Assembly: GCA_035283185.1 (NCBI GenBank)
Contig: DATEUJ010000068.1
Coordinates: forward strand, 1-64,000
Reading direction: 5' to 3'
Source of the DNA: DASSFZ01 sp035283185
GTDB taxonomy: Bacteria > Chloroflexota > Anaerolineae > Fen-1058
Length of the DNA: 64,000 bases
The translations under genes were made by a program, and so were the position numbers. The notes below the pieces were generated by a model that did not search any database, had not been told where the DNA came from, and worked only from the letters and a program-made list of their open reading frames with translations. Position 1 is the first letter of the stretch, and the number at the start of each line of letters is the position of its first letter. Shown here piece by piece: positions 22,853 to 30,106 of this stretch.

Positions 22853-23518
22853 ATGGGAGACATTCTGCGCGCGCTGACTGATCCGGCGCTCGGCGAAATC
22901 GTCGCGCTGACCCTGCGCGTGACCGGCACGGCGCTGCTGATCAGCACGCTGACCGGCGTGCCGCTCGGCGCAGCGCTGGGATTGGCGCGCTTCCGGGGCA
23001 GAAGCCTGGTCACGGCGACTGTGTACACGGGCATGGGCCTGCCGCCGGTCGTCGTCGGCTTGTTTGTGTACCTGCTGCTCTCCCGCAGCGGCCCGTTCGG
23101 ATCGCTGGGCTGGCTGTTCACGCCGTCTGCGATGATCGTCGCGCAGACGATCATCGCTTTTCCGCTCGTCGCCGGATTGACGATGAGCTCCGTGGCAAGC
23201 GTCGATCCGGCGCTGCGGCAGCAAGTGTTCGCACTCGGCGCGACGCGCTGGCAGTCAAGCTGGACGGTGCTGCGCGAAGCGCGCATTGGCGTCACGGCCG
23301 CCGTCGTCGCCGCCTTCGGCGGCGTCATTTCCGAGGTCGGCGCGGTGATGCTCGTCGGCGGCAACATCGCCGGCCAGACGCGCGTGCTGACGACCGCAAT
23401 TGTGCTCTACACCCGCCAGGGCGACTTCGCGCTGGCCATGGCCCTGGGCGTCATTCTCATCGGCCTGGCCTTCGCCGCCAACGCATTGCTGCTGCGGTTT
23501 CAGGGCAGGACGCGCTAA
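22853..23518 (+). CDS. tupB: Tungstate-type ABC transporter, permease
   Basis: 221 aa with five or six membrane helices. The EAA loop contacting the ATPase is visible as LRQQVFALGATRWQSSWTVL, then REARIGV, and the C-terminal helices follow with AFGGVISEVGAVMLVGGNIA. The N-terminal LTLRVTGTALLISTLTGVPL is typical of TupB/CysT-type permeases. It begins 55 bases after tupA, across a palindrome pair, and is followed 11 bases later by the ATPase gene. Confidence 0.93.
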   Translation: MGDILRALTDPALGEIVALTLRVTGTALLISTLTGVPLGAALGLARFRGRSLVTATVYTGMGLPPVVVGLFVYLLLSRSGPFGSLGWLFTPSAMIVAQTIIAFPLVAGLTMSSVASVDPALRQQVFALGATRWQSSWTVLREARIGVTAAVVAAFGGVISEVGAVMLVGGNIAGQTRVLTTAIVLYTRQGDFALAMALGVILIGLAFAANALLLRFQGRTR

Positions 23519-23529
23519 CACGCTAAATC

Positions 23530-24246
23530 ATGGTCATGTACGTACTCGACGCCATTCAACACCGGTACGGGCCGCGTCTCGTCGTCGACGTGGAGCGGTT
23601 GGAGGTGCATCGCGGCGAAACGCTGGCGATCGTCGGGCCGAGCGGGTCGGGCAAGAGCACGCTGCTGCGACTTATGCAGTTTCTCGAGCGCCCTAGCTCC
23701 GGGCGCATCGTGTTCGACGGACGGCCCATCGAGGTTTCGGCACCACTCGATGTGCGCCGCCGCGTCACGACAGTTTTCCAGCATCCCCTGATGTTCGACC
23801 GATCCGTGCGCGACAACATCGCCTACGGCCTGCGCCTGCGCGGGCGGAACAATGCGCGCGCCGTCGTCGACCGCCTGATTGACGAGCTAGGGCTGCGCGA
23901 TCTGGCCGCGGAGCCGGCTCGCCTGCTCTCCGGCGGCGAGGCCCAACGCGTGGCGCTGGCTCGCGCGCTCGCCGTCGAGCCTGACGCACTGCTGCTCGAC
24001 GAGCCGACCGCCAATCTCGATCCATACAACGTGGGCTTGATCGAGAACATGATTCGCGAGCAGCAGCGCCGAGGCGTGACGATCGTCGTGGTGACGCATC
24101 ACGTGTTCCAGGCGCGCCGCCTGGCCGATCGCACCGGGCTGCTGCTGGACGGGCGTTTGATCGAGCTGGCGCCCACTGCGCAATTCCTCGACACGCCGCG
24201 CGATCCGCGCACGCGGGCATTCCTCAGCGGCGAGATGATCTTCTAG
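23530..24246 (+). CDS. tupC: Tungstate-type ABC transporter, ATP-binding protein
   Basis: 238 aa. All ABC ATPase motifs are intact: Walker A GPSGSGKSTLLRL, Q-loop VFQHPLMFDRSV, signature LLSGGEAQRVALARAL, Walker B ALLLDEPTANLDP, and H-loop VVVTHHVFQARRLAD. Length and order fit TupC. The ATG at 23530 is used; another ATG lies two codons later. Last gene of the operon; a single AGACTTCCGAAGTCT palindrome follows at 24257. Confidence 0.93.
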   Translation: MVMYVLDAIQHRYGPRLVVDVERLEVHRGETLAIVGPSGSGKSTLLRLMQFLERPSSGRIVFDGRPIEVSAPLDVRRRVTTVFQHPLMFDRSVRDNIAYGLRLRGRNNARAVVDRLIDELGLRDLAAEPARLLSGGEAQRVALARALAVEPDALLLDEPTANLDPYNVGLIENMIREQQRRGVTIVVVTHHVFQARRLADRTGLLLDGRLIELAPTAQFLDTPRDPRTRAFLSGEMIF

Positions 24247-24256
24247 TGTATGCGCC

Positions 24257-24271
24257 AGACTTCCGAAGTCT
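24257..24271. repeat. 15-base palindrome AGACTTCCGAAGTCT
   Basis: A single copy 11 bases after the tupC stop; it may act as a weak terminator hairpin. Confidence 0.9.
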
Positions 24272-24342
24272 CCTCTAACTTCTTCTAACAACTGCGCAAT
24301 GCAACTGTAACGCAACGTTGCGCGGCTGAAACGTTCTCCGTC

Positions 24343-24371
24343 TTGATTCGCCCCGTCGCACGCAGTATGAT
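24343..24371 (+). promoter_or_regulatory. Sigma-70-type promoter for the phosphoesterase gene
   Basis: -35 TTGATT (24343-24348), 17-base spacer, -10 TATGAT (24366-24371). The start codon is at 24443. Confidence 0.7.
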
Positions 24372-24442
24372 GGGTAAGACTTGAGTACCAGCCACCCTCC
24401 GTGACTCCGGTGGCCTGGACGGCGACGAGATACCCGCGCACC

Positions 24443-25756
24443 ATGGCCGATCAAGCTATTTCGCAACCGATCAGAGGCGTGGCCTCGCCGACGCTGCATC
24501 GTGTGATTCTGTTTTCCGAGCGACTGGCGCGGCTGACCTGGCCCGGGCAAACTGCCGTCGTCGTCGCCTACACGGCAATCGTCGCTCTGGTTTGGAGCTT
24601 CGCACTCGATTCATTCGCTGCCGGGTTCGCCGCCGCGCTGGTCGGCTTCGTGTTCATGTCGATCGATTGGATCGGGCTAGCCCTCCTGCCGAAGCGGGGG
24701 CGATCGTTCGGGCCGGTCGCGCCGGGACTGGTATTCTTCGGCGGGGTGCGCTGCACGCTGAGCGTCACGCTGGCGGTCTTCGCGCGCGAGCCGAACATCG
24801 CATGGAGCCTGTTGCTATGCGGACATCTGGCGCTGACCGGCTACGCGCTGGATAGCATGTGGGGCGAGCCGTTCCGCATGGGCGTCGCGCGCCGCACGTA
24901 CCGATCGCCCAAGCTCGACGGCGCGCCGCCGCTGCGCATCGCGCATCTTTCCGACTTTCACGTCGAGCGGCTCACGCAGCGCGAAGGGAAGGTGCTGGCG
25001 CTGCTCGATGAGATGCGGCCGGATCTCATCGTCTACACCGGCGATCTGCTTTCCTACTCCTACATCGACGATCCCGTCGCGCAGGCCGAGTGCCGCGCAT
25101 TGATGTCCCGGCTGCACGCGCCGCTGGGAGTGTTCGCCGTGCCGGGCACGCCGCTCGTCGATACCGAGACTGCTCTCCGCAACGTGCTTGGCGACGTGGA
25201 CAACATCACCCTGCTCCGCGACTGCGTCGTGTCGCTTCCTCAGTGTCCGGGCATCAAGCTGATCGGTCTAAGCTGCACGCACAACCCGGCGATCGACGCG
25301 CCCAACCTTGATTCTGTGGTTGACGGACTGGCGCCTGGCGAGTACACTATATTGTTGTACCATGCGCCCGATCTCATGCCCGAGGCGGCGCGGCTGGGCA
25401 TCGATCTCGTGCTGTGCGGGCACACGCACGGAGGCCAGATCCGTTTACCCCTCTTCGGGGCGGTGTTCACCAGCTCGATCTACGGGAAGCGCTACGAGAT
25501 GGGCGAGTATCGAGAAGGGAGCACGACGATGGTCGTTTCGCGCGGCATCGGCATGGAAGGCAAAGGCATGCCGCGCATGCGCTTCCTGTGCGAGCCGGAG
25601 ATCGAGCTGATCGAGCTGCGAGGCACGCTGGAGGCCGAAGAGGCACTGGGCGACTCTGCGCCGGCGAGCTATCGCGCGCGGCCGCGCTTCAACCGGCCAG
25701 GTATCAAATCGCTGTACGCGCCGGAGTGGATTTCCCCGATGAAGGCTCCACCATGA
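24443..25756 (+). CDS. Membrane-anchored metallophosphoesterase (YkuE/LpxH-like), altered GNHD motif
   Basis: 437 aa from the ATG at 24443; the longer frame from 24401 adds nothing recognisable. About four N-terminal membrane helices (residues 35-145) precede a cytosolic calcineurin-like phosphoesterase domain. Metal motifs visible are LSDFHVERL (D-x-H), YTGDLL (GD), LLYHAPDL (His) and LCGHTHGGQIRLP (GH-x-H). The normally invariant GNH(D/E) motif is replaced by VPGTPLVDTE, so one metal ligand and the catalytic His are missing. Activity may be lost or changed. It overlaps the next gene by ATGA, so the two are coupled. Confidence 0.85.
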   Translation: MADQAISQPIRGVASPTLHRVILFSERLARLTWPGQTAVVVAYTAIVALVWSFALDSFAAGFAAALVGFVFMSIDWIGLALLPKRGRSFGPVAPGLVFFGGVRCTLSVTLAVFAREPNIAWSLLLCGHLALTGYALDSMWGEPFRMGVARRTYRSPKLDGAPPLRIAHLSDFHVERLTQREGKVLALLDEMRPDLIVYTGDLLSYSYIDDPVAQAECRALMSRLHAPLGVFAVPGTPLVDTETALRNVLGDVDNITLLRDCVVSLPQCPGIKLIGLSCTHNPAIDAPNLDSVVDGLAPGEYTILLYHAPDLMPEAARLGIDLVLCGHTHGGQIRLPLFGAVFTSSIYGKRYEMGEYREGSTTMVVSRGIGMEGKGMPRMRFLCEPEIELIELRGTLEAEEALGDSAPASYRARPRFNRPGIKSLYAPEWISPMKAPP

Positions 25757-26118
25757 AGGCATCACGACCGGACGAGCACCTGCTCGTCGAAGCGAGCGAG
25801 CTGGTTCTCGTCAGCGCAGGCGATCCCGGCGGCCCGCCACATGAAGCCAGACTGCGCTTCGCGTACGACGATGGAGCGGTTTATCTGCTCGCGCACAAGG
25901 ATGCGGACTGGTATCGCAACGTCGCGAGAGACCAAGGCGTCGTAGTGCGAATTCGGCAGCGAGGCTTCCGAGGCCGCGCGCGGCTGCCCGATGCCCGGCA
26001 GCGCGCACACGCGATCGACCACATTGGCGCGCTATTCAGGCGGAAGTACGGAGCAGGCGCTCTCAAGGGGATCGATCTGGGCGCGCTGCTGCCGGTGATC
26101 ATCGACATCCAGTTTTAG
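25753..26118 (+). CDS. Split-β-barrel flavin/F420-fold protein (PPOX/Ddn-like)
   Basis: 121 aa. The pattern HLLVEASELVLVSAGDPGGP, then LRFAYDDGAVYLLAHKDADW, YRNVARDQGVVVRI and GRARLPDARQ resembles the small deazaflavin/FMN-binding oxidoreductases (Ddn-like). Cofactor and substrate are not determined by the sequence. The start ATG overlaps the phosphoesterase stop codon (ATGA), indicating coupled translation. A good intrinsic terminator follows. Confidence 0.65.
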   Translation: MKASRPDEHLLVEASELVLVSAGDPGGPPHEARLRFAYDDGAVYLLAHKDADWYRNVARDQGVVVRIRQRGFRGRARLPDARQRAHAIDHIGALFRRKYGAGALKGIDLGALLPVIIDIQF

Positions 26119-26122
26119 TGAC

Positions 26123-26149
26123 AACACACCCCTGACCGGGGCGTGTTTT
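26123..26149 (+). terminator. Intrinsic terminator after the flavin-fold gene
   Basis: The stem AACAC-A-CCCC pairs with GGGG-C-GTGTT around loop TGACC, followed by TT. Confidence 0.75.
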
Positions 26150-26161
26150 GTCGTCATTCTG

Positions 26162-26253
26162 ATGACGCCGGAGGCTCGCGCCGTGACCGGTCAGCGCATC
26201 CTAATCGTCGAAGACGACCCCGCCATCGCCGCGTTCGTGCAGATTCTAAAACA
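26162..26253 (+). pseudogene. Truncated response-regulator receiver remnant
   Basis: The frame from the ATG at 26162 encodes GQRILIVEDDPAIAAFVQ, the first β-strand, acidic pair and helix of a receiver domain. The similarity stops at about 26245, just before a palindrome pair (26254-26286). No phospho-acceptor region follows, so it is a 5' remnant, probably cut by a rearrangement at the repeat. Confidence 0.7.
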
Positions 26254-26286
26254 AGACCTGCCAGGTCTCGGACACCTGGCAGGTCT
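26254..26286. repeat. Inverted pair of AGACCTGCCAGGTCT palindromes
   Basis: AGACCTGCCAGGTCT (26254-26268), spacer CGG, ACACCTGGCAGGTCT (26272-26286). It marks the end of the receiver remnant and lies just after the cpaF stop on the other strand. Same family as 21481-21544. Confidence 0.88.
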
Positions 26287-26300
26287 GCATTGCATCACGA

Positions 26301-27644
26301 TCACCGCCGGCCGGCCTGCTTCACCGTCGCCCCCATCGCGCCCGCGCCGAACATCTCGCCGCTCAGCTTGAAGCCGGCTGCCTGCAGGCGCGGGCTGAAG
26401 TTCGGTCGAATGCCGGTCGGCTTCATCTCGCCGTCCACTTTGCCCGTGTCGGCGCTGACTGCCACGGCCTGGAACAGGAAAATGTCCGACAGGACGACGT
26501 TCTCGCCCTCCATGCCCTGCACCTCGGTAATGCGCGTGATTTTGCGCGATCCGTCGCTCAGGCGCTCTTGCTGAACGATCAGATCGAGCGCCGAGGCAAT
26601 CTGCTGGCGCACGACGCGCACCGGGAGCTCGAAGCCGGCCATGAGCACCAGCGTCTCCAGGCGGCTGATCGTGTCGCGCGGCGAGTTCGCATGCACGGTT
26701 GTCAACGATCCGTCGTGGCCGGTGTTCATCGCCTGAAGCATGTCGAGCGCCTCGCCCGCGCGGCACTCGCCGACGACAATCCGCTCCGGGCGCATGCGCA
26801 GCGCGTTGACGACCAGGTCGCGGATCGTGACGAGTCCGGTGCCGTCCGGCAGGGCCGGGGCCGTCTCAAGGCGTACGACGTGCTTCTGTTGCAACTGCAG
26901 TTCGGCCGAGTCTTCGACGGTGACGATGCGCTCGTCCTCCGGTATGAAGGAGGACAATACGTTCAGGAGCGTCGTCTTGCCTGAACCAGTGCCGCCGGCG
27001 ACGACGATGTTCAGCCGCGCCATCACACACGCTTTGAGGAATTCGGCCATGTGCGGCGTCAGCGTGCCAAACCCGATCAAGTCGTCCACCGACAGGCGCT
27101 TGGACGGGAATTTGCGGATGGTGATGGTAGGGCCATTGAGCGCCGATGGGGGAACGATCACGTTGACGCGGCTGCCGTCCGGCAGGCGCGCGTCGACCAG
27201 CGGCCGCTTTCGATCGATCGACCGGCCCAGCGGTTTCACGATCCGATGCGCTACCTGCATCACTTGCTCGTCGTCGCGAAAGCGGACGTCTGTTTCGATC
27301 ACACGGCCATTGCGCTCGACGTAGACCTGATCCGGCCCGTTGACCATGACTTCACTCACGGTCGGATCGCGCAGCATCGGACCGATCGGTCCGTAACCCA
27401 CGACCTCATCCGTCACCACTTCTATGAGCCGCGCCAGGTCGCCGTTCATCAGGCGCACGTTGTGGTGCGCCAGCAGCTTCTCGCATTGCTCCTGTACCCA
27501 CGCCACGTTGGCCGGAGTGAAGCCCACACGGTCGCCGGCCGTGGCCTGGATCTGCGCGGTCAGCCATTCGCGCAGCTTGTGGAGGTGCTCTGACGGCATG
27601 CCAAGTGCAGCCGTTTCGTGAGGCGCCTCGACGATGACATTCAT
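26301..27644 (-). CDS. cpaF: CpaF/TadA-type secretion ATPase
   Basis: 447 aa from the ATG at 27644, chosen for the GAGGGG ribosome-binding site; the longer frame to 27677 lacks one. The hexameric ATPase powers Tad pilus or type IVc secretion. N-terminal domain: GYGPIGPMLRDPTVSEVMVN. Core: Walker A VVAGGTGSGKTTLLN, Asp box VTVEDSAELQLQQKHVVRLE, Walker B MRPERIVVGECRAGEALDML, His box TTVHANSPRD. A CpaE-like protein lies upstream on the same strand. No TadB/TadC pilus genes follow; a truncated receiver fragment lies there instead. Confidence 0.94.
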   Translation of the reverse strand: MNVIVEAPHETAALGMPSEHLHKLREWLTAQIQATAGDRVGFTPANVAWVQEQCEKLLAHHNVRLMNGDLARLIEVVTDEVVGYGPIGPMLRDPTVSEVMVNGPDQVYVERNGRVIETDVRFRDDEQVMQVAHRIVKPLGRSIDRKRPLVDARLPDGSRVNVIVPPSALNGPTITIRKFPSKRLSVDDLIGFGTLTPHMAEFLKACVMARLNIVVAGGTGSGKTTLLNVLSSFIPEDERIVTVEDSAELQLQQKHVVRLETAPALPDGTGLVTIRDLVVNALRMRPERIVVGECRAGEALDMLQAMNTGHDGSLTTVHANSPRDTISRLETLVLMAGFELPVRVVRQQIASALDLIVQQERLSDGSRKITRITEVQGMEGENVVLSDIFLFQAVAVSADTGKVDGEMKPTGIRPNFSPRLQAAGFKLSGEMFGAGAMGATVKQAGRR

Positions 27645-27782
27645 ATCCCCTCGCCTTCGGATCGCAGCATTTGCCACTGCCCATAGGGCGTGGTTCGACG
27701 GTCAGGGACGAACTATAGCCCAGGTCGATGCCCAACGAGGTTGGCTAGGAGATGAAGCTTGGTTTGGTTTGAGTTGTTTCCG

Positions 27783-28904
27783 CTACGTTCGGCTATCCGC
27801 AAGCGCCGCCAGGACGGACTGGCCCAAATCGCGCAGCGCCCTGGCAACTGCCGAATCCGGTTCGCCGAGGACGAGCGGTTTCCCCGACTCGACCGACCGA
27901 TGAGCCAATTCCGCAGCCGGATCGACGACGTGAATCGGCGCTTCTCCGATCGCAGCTCGAAGGGTGGCGAGAGCAGCCTGCTCATCCAGGCCCAAGCGGT
28001 TGGCCCACACCATGCGCAGCCGCGAGCGGTTCACGCCCAGCTCCGTGAGCGCCAGCAGCAAGCGCTGCGCTTGAAGCACGGCCGCACGATCCGAGTCGAG
28101 CGTCATCAGCACCAGATCGCAGCGCTCCAGCAGAGCGCGCGACACGAGGCTCAGACCCCCGCCCAGGTCCAGCACGCAAACCTCGCACAAATCGAGCAAG
28201 TGTGAAAAGATCGCAGTCGCCTGCTCGGGCACGAGCGCGCCATTCGCAGGCGGCAGGAAGCGCAGGCCGCTGTCATGCACGACAAGCGATTTCGCGACGC
28301 TGTCCTGGTCGATCGCGCTTGCCGGAAGCGAAGCCAGTCCTTCTGGCTCGGGAAGCGCGCTGAATCCGAGATGAATAGCCGCCGTGCCGCCCGCGTCGAA
28401 GTCGGCCAGAATGGTGCGGCGCGCGGCGGCCAGCGTGACGGCCACATTGACGGCCACCGTCGTCGTGCCTACGCCGCCCTTGACGCCAATCACGCCGACG
28501 ACGCGTCCACCCGTCTTCTTCGACTGCCATTCTTTCGCCCGCTCGAGGACGGCGTGGATGTGGGAGGCCAGGTCGTCCGGATGCACCGGCTTGGTCACGT
28601 AGTCGTCCGCGCCGACGCGATAGCCTTCCACCTGGCTGGCCATCTGGGCTTTCGCCGTGAGCATCACGATGGGAATGCCGGTCAGGCGCGGGTCAGCCTT
28701 GATACGACGGCAGACCTCGTAACCATCCATGTGCGGCATCATCAGATCGAGCAGCACGAGGTCGGGGCGATCGGACTCGATCATCATCAGCGCCTCCGAG
28801 CCGCCGGCCGCCCTGAGCACCGAATAGCCCCGGCGCTCAAGCGTCAGCCCGATCAGGGTCAAAGCATCGGGATCGTCGTCGATGATGAGGATGCGTTCGT
28901 TCAC
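27783..28904 (-). CDS. cpaE: CpaE/TadZ-like protein: receiver domain + MinD-type ATPase
   Basis: 373 aa from a GTG with GGGAGG upstream. Residues 1-120 form a receiver domain with the acidic triplet IIDDDPD, the acceptor Asp in LVLLDLMMPHMDGYEV and Lys in VTKPVHPDD, so phosphorylation seems possible. Residues 130-370 form a ParA/MinD-like ATPase with the CpaE-type P-loop GVKGGVGTTTVAVNVA, then LADFDAGGTA and VLDLGGGLS. TadZ/CpaE proteins place the Tad machine at the pole. Unlike many TadZ, the receiver here keeps its acceptor Asp. Upstream of cpaF by 138 bases. Confidence 0.92.
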   Translation of the reverse strand: MNERILIIDDDPDALTLIGLTLERRGYSVLRAAGGSEALMMIESDRPDLVLLDLMMPHMDGYEVCRRIKADPRLTGIPIVMLTAKAQMASQVEGYRVGADDYVTKPVHPDDLASHIHAVLERAKEWQSKKTGGRVVGVIGVKGGVGTTTVAVNVAVTLAAARRTILADFDAGGTAAIHLGFSALPEPEGLASLPASAIDQDSVAKSLVVHDSGLRFLPPANGALVPEQATAIFSHLLDLCEVCVLDLGGGLSLVSRALLERCDLVLMTLDSDRAAVLQAQRLLLALTELGVNRSRLRMVWANRLGLDEQAALATLRAAIGEAPIHVVDPAAELAHRSVESGKPLVLGEPDSAVARALRDLGQSVLAALADSRT

Positions 28905-28994
28905 AGTTGCCTCCCATGCCTGGCATTGCGCGCTCGCGCCAGCACCTCGATAGCCTGCTACAAGTTTAGCCCATTGCCTCGAAAATGCAACAGC

Positions 28995-29333
28995 TTATTC
29001 CTCTCCGAGGAGCGATGCGATCGGCGCATCGAGGTGACACTGACCGCACCCGACGTACGGCTCCGCTACGCTGCCTCCACTGCGCTCGCACGACGCCGTG
29101 ATGACGACCCGGCGCCCGAAACCCAAGAACCCGCGCGCGACGCGCCCTTCCAGTCTCATGCGCGGGCAGCCATTCGCGCGCAAAATGCCGGGCACGGGGC
29201 AATCGCGGCACAAATCAGGGGACCAATCTCGCGACGAAGAGGATTGTTCAACCAGACGGCATTCCTGGAGGGAGCGGCCACGATGGAAGTCTTCGTAGTA
29301 GTAACGACACTCTTGACCGAATCGAGTACGCAT
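28995..29333 (-). CDS. Cysteine-rich small protein of unknown function
   Basis: 112 aa with eight Cys: C9, C25, C42, C45, C56, C82, C95 and C98. The pairs CRDCPVPGILRANGCPRM and YVGCGQCH look like iron-sulfur or zinc ligands. The protein also has many Arg. I do not recognise a named family. The start is well supported: TTGGCT-17-TATAAT lies six bases before the ATG, so the message is probably leaderless. Downstream gene content gives no clue. Confidence 0.65.
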   Translation of the reverse strand: MRTRFGQECRYYYEDFHRGRSLQECRLVEQSSSSRDWSPDLCRDCPVPGILRANGCPRMRLEGRVARGFLGFGRRVVITASCERSGGSVAEPYVGCGQCHLDAPIASLLGEE

Positions 29334-29339
29334 AGCGCG

Positions 29340-29368
29340 ATTATACCTGTAACCTCACGACGAGCCAA
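29340..29368 (-). promoter_or_regulatory. Promoter of the Cys-rich gene (leaderless)
   Basis: On the minus strand: -35 TTGGCT (29368-29363), 17-base spacer, -10 TATAAT (29345-29340), then six bases to the ATG at 29333. Confidence 0.75.
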
Positions 29369-29392
29369 CCGATTGAAGCGCTGTAACAAACG

Positions 29393-29419
29393 AAAAGCCC
29401 ACCCAGAGACTGGATGGGC
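29393..29419 (-). terminator. Intrinsic terminator of efp
   Basis: On the minus strand: GCCCATCCAG-TCT-CTGGGTGGGC (one G-U pair) followed by TTTT. Confidence 0.85.
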
Positions 29420-29454
29420 CATCCTGTGGACCGCCACGTCGAAACGCGCCCGCC

Positions 29455-30012
29455 TCACACCCGGGTGACGTACTCGCCCGTGCGCGTGTCGATACGAATC
29501 GTATCGCCCGACTTGACGAACATCGGCACCGGTACCCGGAGACCTGTCTCTACGGTTACGACCTTGGACGCGCCGGTCGCCGTGTCGCCCCTGATGGCAG
29601 CCTGGGCCTCGGTCACCTTGAGATCGACGGCCGTCGGCAGCTCGACACCCAGTGGCTCGCCGTTGTATTCCTGCACCATGATCATCATGTTGTCGGTCAT
29701 GTAGTGGACGGCGTCGCCCAGCGTCGCCTCGGCTATCGCAATCTGATCGAACGTCGCGGTGTCCATGAAGTGATACAGGTCGCCGTCGTGATACAGGTAC
29801 TGCATCTCGTGCGTTTCGATGCGGATGTCTTGAACCCGATCGCCGGACTGGAACGTCTTTTCCATCGTCGTCCCGGAGCGCAGGTTGCGGATCTTGGTGC
29901 GGATCGTCGCGTTGCCGCGGCCAGGCTTGTTGTGCGAGTACTCCAGAACTCGATACAGCTCGCCGTCCAGCTCGAACGTCGTGCCTTTACGCAGATCGTT
30001 GACGTCAACCAT
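29455..30012 (-). CDS. efp: Translation elongation factor P
   Basis: 185 aa, full length. EF-P relieves ribosome stalling at polyproline. The three-domain pattern is intact: VNDLRKGTTFELDGELYRVL, the central domain QYLYHDGDLYHFMDTATFDQ and the C-terminal signature TGLRVPVPMFVKSGDTIRID. The tip loop of domain I reads NKPGRGNA: Arg32 occupies the position of the modified Lys34 of E. coli (Lys in most other EF-Ps, Arg in EarP-type). The start follows a 5' leader with a 10-base hairpin and a consensus promoter. Many polyproline/Thr-Pro linkers in this window's lipoproteins would make such a factor useful. Confidence 0.96.
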   Translation of the reverse strand: MVDVNDLRKGTTFELDGELYRVLEYSHNKPGRGNATIRTKIRNLRSGTTMEKTFQSGDRVQDIRIETHEMQYLYHDGDLYHFMDTATFDQIAIAEATLGDAVHYMTDNMMIMVQEYNGEPLGVELPTAVDLKVTEAQAAIRGDTATGASKVVTVETGLRVPVPMFVKSGDTIRIDTRTGEYVTRV

Positions 30013-30032
30013 CGTAAGTCGAGTGCTCCATT

Positions 30033-30068
30033 CCGGTATTTCGCCAGAGTCCAGTGATGAAATACCGG
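30033..30068 (-). promoter_or_regulatory. 5' leader hairpin of efp
   Basis: Perfect 10-base inverted repeat CCGGTATTTC (30033-30042) / GAAATACCGG (30059-30068). The upper arm begins at the predicted transcription start (~30067), so the hairpin would cap the efp mRNA and might stabilise it or regulate translation. Confidence 0.6.
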
Positions 30069-30073
30069 ATGAC

Positions 30074-30101
30074 ATTATACCGGGAGCGGGATGGCTGTCA
30101 A
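30074..30101 (-). promoter_or_regulatory. Consensus sigma-70 promoter of efp
   Basis: On the minus strand: -35 TTGACA (30101-30096), 16-base spacer, -10 TATAAT (30079-30074). Both hexamers are perfect consensus. Confidence 0.88.
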
Positions 30102-30106
30102 CCCTC

